Shown: positions 8,176-17,391 of the stretch, piece by piece | Numbering within the stretch: the stretch's first letter is position 1 | How the letters are laid out: every line of letters starts with the position of its first letter | NCBI RefSeq assembly: GCF_014641195.1 | Contig: NZ_BMHQ01000003.1 | Location: forward strand, 1 to 64,000 | Source of the DNA: Marinithermofilum abyssi | GTDB lineage: Bacteria > Bacillota > Bacilli > Thermoactinomycetales > DSM-45169 | Length of the DNA: 64,000 nucleotides | Direction: 5' to 3' | Position numbers and translations under genes: made by a program | The notes under the pieces: model-generated | Seen by the model: only the letters and a program-made list of their open reading frames with translations | Databases searched by the model: none | What the model was told of the DNA's origin: nothing

Positions 8176-8448
8176 ATTAAAGAGGAATTTAACGTGGAAA
8201 CGCAATGACGAAGGCCAGTAAGGCATGGATCCCGCAGCAGAGAGCAAAGCCCGCAGGCTGAGAGGCTTTGCCGGAAGACATGACCTGAACCCACCTTCCG
8301 ATGCGGCCGGTGAGCAAGCCGGAATCGGTTTCCCGCCGTTACAGGGAGCAGCCGTACGGCTGGCAAAGCGGGCACAATTTGTGCCAATCAAGGTGGTACC
8401 GCGGAAGAACAGCGCTCTTTCGTCCTTACGAAGGAGGGCTTTTTTATT
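8176..8448 (+). promoter_or_regulatory. T-box riboswitch, proline specifier CCC
   Basis: The leader senses uncharged tRNA and controls transcription of proBA by antitermination. The diagnostic T-box core AGGTGGTACCGCGG is at 8391-8404. Upstream is a stem I region with an AGAGAG-type internal loop (about 8239) and the specifier pattern GAA-CCC-ACC at 8287-8295, whose middle codon reads proline. Downstream is the competing terminator (stem 8415-8423 with 8428-8436, then a T run). Proline T-boxes control pro genes in B. subtilis too. The specifier assignment rests on sequence pattern, not folding. Confidence 0.9.
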
Positions 8449-8471
8449 TTTTAAAAACGGAGGCGTCGGCA

Positions 8472-9593
8472 GTGAAGCAAACAACCGTGGTGGTGAAAAT
8501 CGGAACATCATCCCTGACGGACGACCGGGGGCGCCTGGACGAGGGGAAACTGCAGCATCATGCGGCAGCCGTTTCCCGGCTGAAACAGGCGGGTATGGGT
8601 GTAGTGTTGGTTTCTTCCGGAGCCATCGCTGCAGGATTTCACGAGTTGGGGATGAAGCAAAGGCCCCGCACTCTTGCGGGGAAGCAGGCGGCGGCAGCGG
8701 TAGGGCAGGGAATGTTAATTCAGCGCTACCGCGAAGCATTTGCAAGATTGGGTCACTCGTGTGCTCAAGTGCTGTTGACCCGGGGAGACTTCGACCATCG
8801 GATGCGGTATAGGAATGCGTTGAATACACTGGGATTTTTGTTGGAAAGAGGAAGTATCCCGATCATCAATGAGAACGACTCCATCTCTGTGGATGAAATC
8901 CGCTGGGGGGACAATGATTTTTTGGCTTCGTTGGTAGCCGGTCTGTTGCAATCGGAATGGCTGCTGCTGGTGACCAATACGGACGGTCTGTACACGGAAA
9001 ATCCGTGGGAAAACCCCGCCGCAGAGAAAATTCACCGCTTGACCGAAGTGGATGATCATCTCTTGTCCCGTTTGGACGACAGCAAATCCGCTCTGGGAAG
9101 CGGGGGGATGCGTTCCAAACTGTTGGCGGCACGAAGAGCATCCGCTGCCGGAACCCGAGTGTATATCGGAACGGCGGTCGAGTCGGAAGATTGGATGGAG
9201 AAGGCTGTGGCGGGAGAAGGGAGCGGTACCTATATCGCCTCCGCTTCTCACCGAATCAGCCGGAAAGAGCATTGGATCGCCGCCCACTCTCTGCCGAAGG
9301 GCATGATCCAAGTGGACAAGGGGGCAGCCCAGGCACTGCTGGAAGCGGGGGGAAGTTTGTTGCCTTGCGGGATTACCCGGGTAAGCGGGGAATTTGAACC
9401 GGGATCGGTGGTGGAAGTGTTAGATCCTCAAGGCCGTTCGATCGGGCGCGGGCTTACCCGCTATGGAGCCGATCTGTTACAAAGGGTAAAAGGGTGGCAG
9501 ACGGAAGCGGTGCATCAAATCGATCCTCATGTGCCGGATGAAGTGATTCACCGGGATGACTGGGTCACGTTGTTTTCACTTAACTATGCGTAA
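8472..9593 (+). CDS. proB: Glutamate 5-kinase
   Basis: The product catalyses the first step of proline synthesis, ATP + glutamate to glutamyl-5-phosphate. The amino-acid-kinase domain starts TTVVVKIGTSSLTDD and contains SSGAIAAGF, INENDSISVDEIRWGDND and the LLLVTNTDGLYTENP motif. A PUA domain occupies the last ~80 residues (PKGMIQVDKGAAQALLEAGG...GRGLTRY), as in standard ProB (373 aa here). The start is GTG 8472 with GGAGG 8 nt upstream; the frame is open further 5', but that is T-box leader. It forms an operon with proA (23-bp gap) and is under T-box control. Confidence 0.95.
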   Translation: MKQTTVVVKIGTSSLTDDRGRLDEGKLQHHAAAVSRLKQAGMGVVLVSSGAIAAGFHELGMKQRPRTLAGKQAAAAVGQGMLIQRYREAFARLGHSCAQVLLTRGDFDHRMRYRNALNTLGFLLERGSIPIINENDSISVDEIRWGDNDFLASLVAGLLQSEWLLLVTNTDGLYTENPWENPAAEKIHRLTEVDDHLLSRLDDSKSALGSGGMRSKLLAARRASAAGTRVYIGTAVESEDWMEKAVAGEGSGTYIASASHRISRKEHWIAAHSLPKGMIQVDKGAAQALLEAGGSLLPCGITRVSGEFEPGSVVEVLDPQGRSIGRGLTRYGADLLQRVKGWQTEAVHQIDPHVPDEVIHRDDWVTLFSLNYA

Positions 9594-9615
9594 ACCTGAA
9601 AGGAGAGAGATCCCA

Positions 9616-10878
9616 TTGGTAAAGACAAAGGTGTCGGGTGTACGGCAGAAGGCAGAACAAGCACGGGCAGCATCCAAACGGCTCGCTCTGTTGACGGAGG
9701 CACAAAAAAACGCCGGTTTGCGTGCCATGGCCCAAGCTCTCCGAAATCGCCGGGAGGCGATACTCACGGCAAATGAAGAGGATCTCCGACGTGGAGAAGA
9801 AGCGGGTTTATCTACGGCATTGATGGATCGGCTTCGGTTGACTGAGGAGCGGTTGGAAGGGATGGCCCAGGGGCTGGAAGAATTGATCCACCTTCCGGAC
9901 CCCGTCGGTGAAGTGATGGAGACGGTGGAGCGGGAAAACGGCCTGCGTATTGAAAAGGTGCGTGTTCCGCTGGGTGTCATCGGCATGATTTATGAGGCTC
10001 GCCCCAACGTGACGGTGGATGCGGCGGGTTTGGCGCTGAAAACCGGCAATGCCGTTGTGCTGCGGGGCAGCTCCTCCGCTTTTTACTCCAACCGTATGCT
10101 GGTGGAAGTGTTGCATCAAGCCCTGGAAACGACGGATGTCCCGGTGGACGGTGTGCAATTGGTAGAAGACTTGGATCGGGAAGCCGTACGGGAAATGATG
10201 ACACTCAACGGGTGGATTGACGTGATCATCCCGCGGGGCGGGGCCGGCTTGATCGAACGAGTCGTCCGTGAATCCACTGTCCCGGTGCTGGAGACCGGTG
10301 TGGGGAACTGCCACATTTATGTAGACGCGGAAGCGGATCCTTCCATGGCGGAACACATTGTAATCAACGGAAAGACGGATCGTCCGGCGGTGTGCAACGC
10401 AGTGGAGACACTACTGGTGCATCGGGAATGGGCAAAACAGCATTTATCCAGTTTGGCTGCCCGCTTGCAGGAAAATGGAGTGGAACTCCGTGGATGCGAC
10501 CGGACCAGGGCGCTGGCTGATCACGTGTTGCCTGCATCGGAAGAAGATTGGAGGCGTGAATACCTGGATCTGATTTTGGCGGTAAATGTGGTGGACTCCC
10601 TGGAAGAGGCGATGGAACATATCGATCGATACGGAACCCGCCATTCGGAGGCGATTGTAACCGACAACGCAGAGACGGCTCGAGTGTTTCTGCAGGGGGT
10701 GGATGCCGCTGCTGTCTATCACAATGCTTCCACTCGATTTACCGACGGCTCCCAGTTTGGATTCGGCGCCGAGATCGGGATCAGTACCCAGAAGCTTCAT
10801 GCTCGCGGCCCCATGGGGCTCAAAGAGCTAACCTCCTATAAGTACCGGGTGTTGGGCACTGGCCAGGTTCGGGGGTGA
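9616..10878 (+). CDS. proA: Gamma-glutamyl phosphate reductase
   Basis: The product reduces glutamyl-5-phosphate to glutamate semialdehyde with NADPH, the second step of proline synthesis. The 420-aa protein has the aldehyde-dehydrogenase fold of ProA: PLGVIGMIYEARPNVTVDAA, the LKTGNAVVLRGSS cofactor loop, ETGVGNCHIYVD with the catalytic Cys just N-terminal of HIYVD, and HNASTRFTDGSQFGFGAEIG near the end. The start is TTG 9616, 6-7 nt after AGGAGAGAG. It is the second gene of the T-box-controlled proBA operon. Confidence 0.95.
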   Translation: MVKTKVSGVRQKAEQARAASKRLALLTEAQKNAGLRAMAQALRNRREAILTANEEDLRRGEEAGLSTALMDRLRLTEERLEGMAQGLEELIHLPDPVGEVMETVERENGLRIEKVRVPLGVIGMIYEARPNVTVDAAGLALKTGNAVVLRGSSSAFYSNRMLVEVLHQALETTDVPVDGVQLVEDLDREAVREMMTLNGWIDVIIPRGGAGLIERVVRESTVPVLETGVGNCHIYVDAEADPSMAEHIVINGKTDRPAVCNAVETLLVHREWAKQHLSSLAARLQENGVELRGCDRTRALADHVLPASEEDWRREYLDLILAVNVVDSLEEAMEHIDRYGTRHSEAIVTDNAETARVFLQGVDAAAVYHNASTRFTDGSQFGFGAEIGISTQKLHARGPMGLKELTSYKYRVLGTGQVRG

Positions 10879-10938
10879 ACCGGCTTTCCTTACGGGTTGT
10901 ATATGAAACTTTCCCAGTGAAATCTCCTTTAACTAAAA

Positions 10939-10975
10939 GGGCGGGTGATTCTTTGCGGTTGCATCTCACCCGCCC
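10939..10975. repeat. Inverted repeat between proA and mrfA
   Basis: The perfect 10-bp arms GGGCGGGTGA / TCACCCGCCC enclose a 17-nt loop. No T run follows, so it may be a weak terminator or an mRNA-stabilising hairpin between the proBA and mrfA units. Confidence 0.6.
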
Positions 10976-11010
10976 GTTCGATACCATCACATAGGAGGGG
11001 AGGGAGAATC

Positions 11011-13269
11011 ATGAATATCCAGATGTTGATCGACCAGATGAAGAATCGGGTGGATTTTCGCAAACACGTCACCCGATGGGAAGTGATTCCGGCGCGTCCA
11101 GCCCGTTATACTCCCTATCCGGATCAGCTGCACCCCGACTTAGTCCGGGTATTGCAGTCACGGGGGATTGAACAGCTCTACACCCATCAAGGGACGGCGG
11201 TGGAATCGGTGCTGGCGGGAGACAGCGTGGTAACGGTTACGCCAACCGCTTCCGGTAAGACCTTGTGCTACAATTTGCCGGTGCTGCACACCGTGATGGA
11301 GGATCCGTCCACCCGGGCATTATACATATTTCCGACCAAGGCATTGGCTTATGATCAGCTGACAGAAATCCATCGTTGGGTGGAGGAGTTGGGGCATGAT
11401 ATCAAGGCTCACACTTACGACGGGGACACGCCGGCATCGGCTCGCCAGGCGATTCGGCGTGCAGGGCACATCGTGGTGACCAATCCGGACATGTTGCATC
11501 AGGCGATTCTCCCTCACCACACCAAATGGGTGAAACTCTTTGAAAACCTGAGGTATATCGTGATCGACGAGCTGCATGCCTATCGCGGGGTATTCGGCAG
11601 CCACTTTGCCAATGTGTTGCGCCGCTTACGCAGGATCTGCCGTCATTACGGATCCGATCCCCAATTTATTTGTTCCTCGGCCACGATTGCTAACGCGAAG
11701 GAATTTGCTGAAAAGCTGACCGGCGTGTCGATGACGCTGGTGGACAACAACGGAGCGCCCGCTGATGAGAAGCACTTTGTATTTTATAATCCTCCCGTCG
11801 TCAATCCGGCGCTGGGGATTCGTCGCAGCAGTGTATTGGAAGCCCGTAAACTGGCGGAGGAGTTGATCAAAAACGATATCCAAACAATCGTTTTTGCCCG
11901 GAGCCGCGTGCGGGTGGAAGTGCTGCTCACCTATCTGCAAGATGTTTTGCCCCAAGGAGTCCGGGGCTATCGGGGCGGATATCTGCCGACGCAGCGAAGG
12001 GAGATTGAAAAAGGGTTGCGGGATGGCTCGATCCGGGGCGTGGTCAGCACCAACGCCCTCGAACTGGGAATCGACATCGGCCAGTTGGAAGCATGCGTGA
12101 TCTGCGGGTATCCCGGCAGCATCGCCAGCACTTGGCAGCAAGCGGGACGTGCCGGACGGCGGCAGGGGAAGTCGCTGACGGTGTTGATCGCATCCAGTAA
12201 TCCGTTGGACCAATATGTGATTGAACATCCGGAGTATTTTTTGAAGCAAACACCGGAACATGCTCTGGTGCAACCGGACAACCTGGTGATTCTGGTCAAC
12301 CATATCAAGTGCGCGGCGTACGAGCTTCCCTTTGAAGAAGGGGAAGAGTTCGGGGTGGCCACCACCGGCGAAATTTTGGACTTTTTGGCAGAGGAACGGA
12401 TTTTGCATCGGGTGGGTGATCGGTGGTACTGGATGGACCAGTCTTTTCCCGCCAAGGAGATCAGCTTGCGATCCGCCGCCCAGGAAAACTTCGTCATCAT
12501 CGATATCAGCCAAACAGGAAATCACCGGGTGCTGGGAGAAGTGGACCGATTCAGCGCTCCCACCCTGATTCACGAAGAAGCGATCTATCTGCATGAAGGG
12601 GTTCAATATCAAGTAGAGAAGCTGGATTACGAGGAAAAAAAGGCCTATGTCCGGCAGGTCAACGTGGATTATTACACGGATGCCAACCTGGCGGTTCAGC
12701 TGAGGGTGCTGGACATTGAACGGGAACAGCGGGAGGACGGCCACGCCCGCAGCATGGGAGAAGTAACAGTCAACGCGTTGGTCACGTTGTTTAAAAAGAT
12801 CAAATTCGGCACTCATGAAAATATCGGTTCCGGCCCTGTTCACCTTCCCGAAGAAGAGATGCACACCACAGCATACTGGCTTACGTTGGAGCATCCCGAT
12901 GTTCAGGATTTCAGCCGGGAGGAGTTGCAGTCGGGACTGGTCGGGGTTAGCAACGTCCTCTCCCATCTTGCTCCTCTCTACTTGATGTGCGATCCGAGAG
13001 ATCTGGGCGTGGCTGCGCAGGTAAAAGCAGTTCACTCCAAGAAGCCGACGGTGTTTCTGTATGACAAATATCCCGGCGGTGTGGGATTAAGTGAAAAGTT
13101 GTTTGATCTGCATTATGAATTGCTTACCACAGCGCATTCTCATGTGGAGGGATGTCCCTGTGAAGACGGGTGCCCCTCCTGTGTGGGCCCGGCGGAAGAA
13201 ACCGGAGGCAAGGGCAAACGGCTGACCCTCGCATTACTGGAAATGATGATGCAGCCACAACCTCGATAA
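11011..13269 (+). CDS. mrfA: DEAD/DEAH-box helicase of the mitomycin repair pathway (YprA/MrfA)
   Basis: The product is a 752-aa superfamily 2 DNA helicase, the same length as B. subtilis MrfA, which with the exonuclease MrfB removes mitomycin C adducts independently of UvrABC. Visible motifs are the Q-like YTHQGTAV, Walker A TPTASGKT, Walker B VIDELHAY (DEAH-like), SSAT, NALELGIDIG and the motif VI stretch QQAGRAGRRQG. The C-terminal MrfA Zn-binding domain is also present, with four Cys in GCPCEDGCPSCVGP. The start ATG has GGAGGGGAGGG upstream. Its partner mrfB is in the window but 2.8 kb downstream. Confidence 0.93.
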   Translation: MNIQMLIDQMKNRVDFRKHVTRWEVIPARPARYTPYPDQLHPDLVRVLQSRGIEQLYTHQGTAVESVLAGDSVVTVTPTASGKTLCYNLPVLHTVMEDPSTRALYIFPTKALAYDQLTEIHRWVEELGHDIKAHTYDGDTPASARQAIRRAGHIVVTNPDMLHQAILPHHTKWVKLFENLRYIVIDELHAYRGVFGSHFANVLRRLRRICRHYGSDPQFICSSATIANAKEFAEKLTGVSMTLVDNNGAPADEKHFVFYNPPVVNPALGIRRSSVLEARKLAEELIKNDIQTIVFARSRVRVEVLLTYLQDVLPQGVRGYRGGYLPTQRREIEKGLRDGSIRGVVSTNALELGIDIGQLEACVICGYPGSIASTWQQAGRAGRRQGKSLTVLIASSNPLDQYVIEHPEYFLKQTPEHALVQPDNLVILVNHIKCAAYELPFEEGEEFGVATTGEILDFLAEERILHRVGDRWYWMDQSFPAKEISLRSAAQENFVIIDISQTGNHRVLGEVDRFSAPTLIHEEAIYLHEGVQYQVEKLDYEEKKAYVRQVNVDYYTDANLAVQLRVLDIEREQREDGHARSMGEVTVNALVTLFKKIKFGTHENIGSGPVHLPEEEMHTTAYWLTLEHPDVQDFSREELQSGLVGVSNVLSHLAPLYLMCDPRDLGVAAQVKAVHSKKPTVFLYDKYPGGVGLSEKLFDLHYELLTTAHSHVEGCPCEDGCPSCVGPAEETGGKGKRLTLALLEMMMQPQPR

Positions 13270-13278
13270 GGAGGATGA

Positions 13279-14018
<740 letters not shown>

Positions 14019-14165
14019 ATCTTTTTTTGTTCGGTTTGTCGAAAAATCTTGATTTTTATCAGGGGGAAATCTAGGATAATAGTACCATCCTGTGTCAAGG
14101 TACGCATCTTAACAGAAAGTACCATGTCACGGGCCAAGCCCCGAATATCTTGGAGGGAGCGCAGC

Positions 14166-15938
14166 ATGATACGTCAAAAAAACCAAACCGTACGCTATTA
14201 TGAACGGTTTGAGGTAGAAGACGTTTTAACCTTTTTTACAGGACAACTGATTCAAGCGCGTTCAACGGATGGGGCCAGGGTGCTGCTTCAGGAAATCAAA
14301 CTGATCCGGCCGTTGCCTCCGGGCTCTAAGGAGCTGCTGTACAACATCCAGCACCCTCACATGTTATCGGTGCTGGATGTGATCATGGAAAAAGGGGTTG
14401 TCGTGTTGGTCCACCCTATGTTTACCGGGGAGCCCCTGCCATTGATCGTCAACAAGCAGAATCCGATGGAGCCATTTAAAGCCTTGAACGTCTATCGCAA
14501 GCTGATACGAACCATGATTGACTTAAACCGGCTGCCCATGCCGGTATGGACCGTCCTGGATCCGCGCAACATTCTGATGTCTGGGGATCAGCCCTTCGTC
14601 CTGTTTTGCGGGTTGAAGCGGTACACGCCCCAGCCCAAGCGCGACCAGCGCAATGCCCTTCTCTATTATTTGTTGGCAGGTCAGCATCCCAACGATGTAA
14701 AATACCGTCATCAAAAGCTGTCCAAGCCACTCCGGCGGGTACCGGCGCCGATTCGCGAATTGGCGCTGGAATTGGTGGAGAATCAATATACGCCAGAGGA
14801 GATTTTGCGCTGAACGGACGAAGTCCTGAAACAAACGCCGATACCCAAGCGTTCCGCCAAACCGGCCCGTCCTCAGCGCGATTGGGCCAAGCCGGCGGGT
14901 GTAGCCGCATCTACCTTGGTGGTAGGGACATTGATCGGTTATACGGTGGCTTACAGCGGACTCTTGGACGGTGACAATCCCCTTGCCGGACAGGAAACTC
15001 CCTATCATGGACCGCAACGGATTGCCTTTAACCAAGGGAAGCCGACTGCTGTGGCTTTGCATCATCAGGTGAAGGGTCCTGCCCGAGTGGAAGGGGAACT
15101 GGTGCAGAAGGAGTTACAGCCTTTTCACATTCAGCTCTCCGCACCAGACACTTCCTTTGCTTTCGGTTTGCGTTCCGACAAAGAAGGCCGCCTGCAGCTG
15201 TACCAATCGGGAGAAGGTATCGAGCACGTGGTAAAGCAATCTGACGCTTCTTTCTCCTTGAAACCCAACCAAAAATACCGGGTGCAACTGTTGCACATTC
15301 CGGATGAACCGCTGAGGGTGGCTGTCACCGATCCCGAATCCGGCAAACGCTGGGTGGCTGCCGGGACCGTTGCCATGGAGGGTGAAACCTACCAGGCGGA
15401 GATCGAGGGGATGAAAGGAACCATCTATCAAAAGGATCAAGTAACTCCGGTCCGAGTAGATCAAGCCAAGCTGGACTGGATGAACCATTATCCCTGGAAC
15501 CTCGTATACGGTGAAGGCACCATAGAGGGAAGCCGATTGGTGCTGCCTCAAGACACCTTGGTCAAAGTGAGTGGAACCAGTGTTTTTCATCTTGGGTTTC
15601 GCCGCAGTGAAAACTATCTCGGTCAACCCTTCCAGGGTGAATTGGAAAGCGTTGACGGTACACGCTTCCAAGTGCTTTGGGATAAAGACAGCAACTTGAA
15701 GCTCGTGGACGCAAGCGATGGGGAAAAAGTCCTTGCGACAAAATCCTTGGGCTGGGAATGGGATCCGGAGAAGGATGCCGATCTGAAAGTCAGTACGGAA
15801 AACAATCGACTCCGTGTCCAGCTCAAGCAGGGAGATCGAATAGCTACACTCACCTATCAGCATGATGAACCGTTGGCATTTCGTGACTTATCTATTAAAA
15901 GCCCTGCAGGTTTAGAACTGATTAATCCATCATCCTAA
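14166..15938 (+). pseudogene. Membrane pseudokinase protein, paralog 1, with in-frame TGA
   Basis: From ATG 14166 (GGAGGGAG upstream) the frame encodes a 215-aa kinase-like cytoplasmic domain and stops at TGA 14811-14813. The same frame then continues without interruption for 375 more codons: a basic linker, one transmembrane helix (VAASTLVVGTLIGYTVAY, about 14905-14960), and an extracytoplasmic beta-rich region to 15938. The whole aligns end to end with the intact paralog at 17392-19134. The catalytic loop reads LDPRNILM where kinases have HRDLKPENIL, so the catalytic Asp is absent, and no DFG motif is seen. The second half has no ribosome-binding site of its own. It may be a nonsense-inactivated gene or one expressed by stop readthrough. 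Confidence 0.75.
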
Positions 15939-15945
15939 TGATCTG

Positions 15946-15970
15946 CCGGTCCCTTAAGGGGCCGGTTTTT
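15946..15970 (+). terminator. Rho-independent terminator after pseudokinase paralog 1
   Basis: An inverted repeat of about 8 bp (CCGGTCCC with GGGGCCGG, TTAA loop) is followed by five T. Confidence 0.8.
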
Positions 15971-16029
15971 CCTTTCCATCCATCGATCTGCTACAATAAG
16001 GGGGAGAACCATTGTTCGGAGGGTTGGCG

Positions 16030-17289
16030 ATGCGGACCTTGCGTGATCGATTGCGCATGCATCACGGCTCCCGTTCCGGGAAATCCCCCGGTGAATCGGA
16101 GGCGCAAAACAAAGGGCAGATCAGGGACAACAGTCCACTGCCTCCGAAAGGATTTGCTTGGCGGGGAGAAGGGGAGAAGCGGTACCTGTATCGGCGGCAA
16201 ACCTTTCCGCTGACCCATGGACGGGGGAAGTATGTTTTGGGCGATTTGGATTCGATCGCCCCGTTTATGTGGCCAAAGGAAAAACAGGAAAGGGATGCAG
16301 CAGCAACTGGAAAGCGGGAGGAGCTGCTTTTTTTCGACACGGAAACCACTGGTCTGGGCACAGGAGCGGGTAACTTGATCTTTTTGATCGGTGCGGGATA
16401 TTTCCATGAAGATGGTTTCGTATTGGAGCATTATCTGCTGCCGGATGCCAGCAGGGAAGTTCCGATGTTGAGAGATTTTTGGCTGCAGGCGCAATCTTTC
16501 TCCGGAATCGTCACGTATAACGGAAAAGGGTTTGATTGGAATCAGCTGAAAGCCCGTTTTCAAATGAATCGGCTGCCCTGGACGGAACATCACCTTCATT
16601 GCGATTTGTTGTATCCCGTACGCCGGTTATGGCGGACGCTTTTGCCTTCCTGCCGATTGCAAACGGTGGAATCGGCTTGTCTCGGGATTGAACGGGTTGA
16701 TGATGTTCCAGGTTTTTTGGCTCCCCAGATGTATGTGGAGTATGTTCACACCCGGCAGCCGGAACCGATCGAAGGGGTCGTCCGTCACAATGAGCAGGAT
16801 GTACTTACCCTAGTTCATTTGTTTACCCATCTGCAGCAGGTGCTGGCCGGCGAAATCCCGATGGAGCATCCCGAGGAGAAGCTGGCGGCAGGGAAGTGGT
16901 GGTTGGAGCGCGGGGACCTAAAACGCGGCACAGCCTGGATTCAATCGGTTCTGGGAGATGCGGATGCCTCCATCTGGGTCCGGCGCCAAGCCTACAGCGA
17001 GCTGACCTTATGGTTGAAAAAGCGGCAATCGTGGGAGGAAGCAGTCGGCTTATGGGAAAGCTGGCGGCGGGAGGATCGTTGGAACATTCAGCCCTATGTG
17101 GAACTGGCCAAATACTATGAGCATAAAGCGTTGCAAGTAGAAAAGGCGCTGGTTTGCACGGAGGAGGCGATCGACTTGATTCGGAGACGAAAGCGGTTGG
17201 TCCCTTCGCCTCAGTTGGAAACACAGCTGGAGGAATTGCAGTACCGCGCGGAACGGTTGCGACGCAAACGAGAGGGTCGGCTTTTTTGA
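16030..17289 (+). CDS. mrfB: DEDD-family exonuclease with TPR-like tail (YprB/MrfB)
   Basis: The 419-aa product belongs to the YprB ribonuclease-H-like family; MrfB is the exonuclease partner of helicase MrfA in mitomycin-adduct repair. Acidic residues of the DEDD site are visible in LLFFDTETTGLG (D, E), YNGKGFDWNQL (D) and VRHNEQDVLTL (H and D). The last ~130 residues are helical and TPR-like (WLERGDLKRGTAWIQ, WEEAVGLWESWRRE). ATG 16030 is chosen because CGGAGGG is 7-8 nt upstream. In B. subtilis mrfA and mrfB are adjacent; here an SDR pseudogene and a pseudokinase gene separate them. Confidence 0.9.
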   Translation: MRTLRDRLRMHHGSRSGKSPGESEAQNKGQIRDNSPLPPKGFAWRGEGEKRYLYRRQTFPLTHGRGKYVLGDLDSIAPFMWPKEKQERDAAATGKREELLFFDTETTGLGTGAGNLIFLIGAGYFHEDGFVLEHYLLPDASREVPMLRDFWLQAQSFSGIVTYNGKGFDWNQLKARFQMNRLPWTEHHLHCDLLYPVRRLWRTLLPSCRLQTVESACLGIERVDDVPGFLAPQMYVEYVHTRQPEPIEGVVRHNEQDVLTLVHLFTHLQQVLAGEIPMEHPEEKLAAGKWWLERGDLKRGTAWIQSVLGDADASIWVRRQAYSELTLWLKKRQSWEEAVGLWESWRREDRWNIQPYVELAKYYEHKALQVEKALVCTEEAIDLIRRRKRLVPSPQLETQLEELQYRAERLRRKREGRLF

Positions 17290-17391
17290 CTCTCTCTTTT
17301 TTGGTTTTTGATTGTCGAAAAACGAGATATTATGCCATAATAGCCATAAATGAATGGCCCGTATTTCTGCAATGGCATGGGAGGCATTGGC

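Noticed and set aside
8225-8812. 195-codon frame through the proBA leader
   Set aside because: It reads through the T-box RNA and terminator into proB in another frame.
11626-13035. 469-codon open frame antisense to mrfA
   Set aside because: It lies entirely opposite a well-supported helicase gene, has no ribosome-binding site, and its translation shows no domain. It is a by-product of G+C-rich codons.
14811-14813. TGA as a selenocysteine codon
   Set aside because: The aligned paralog has no Cys at this linker position, and no SECIS-like hairpin is apparent directly behind the codon.
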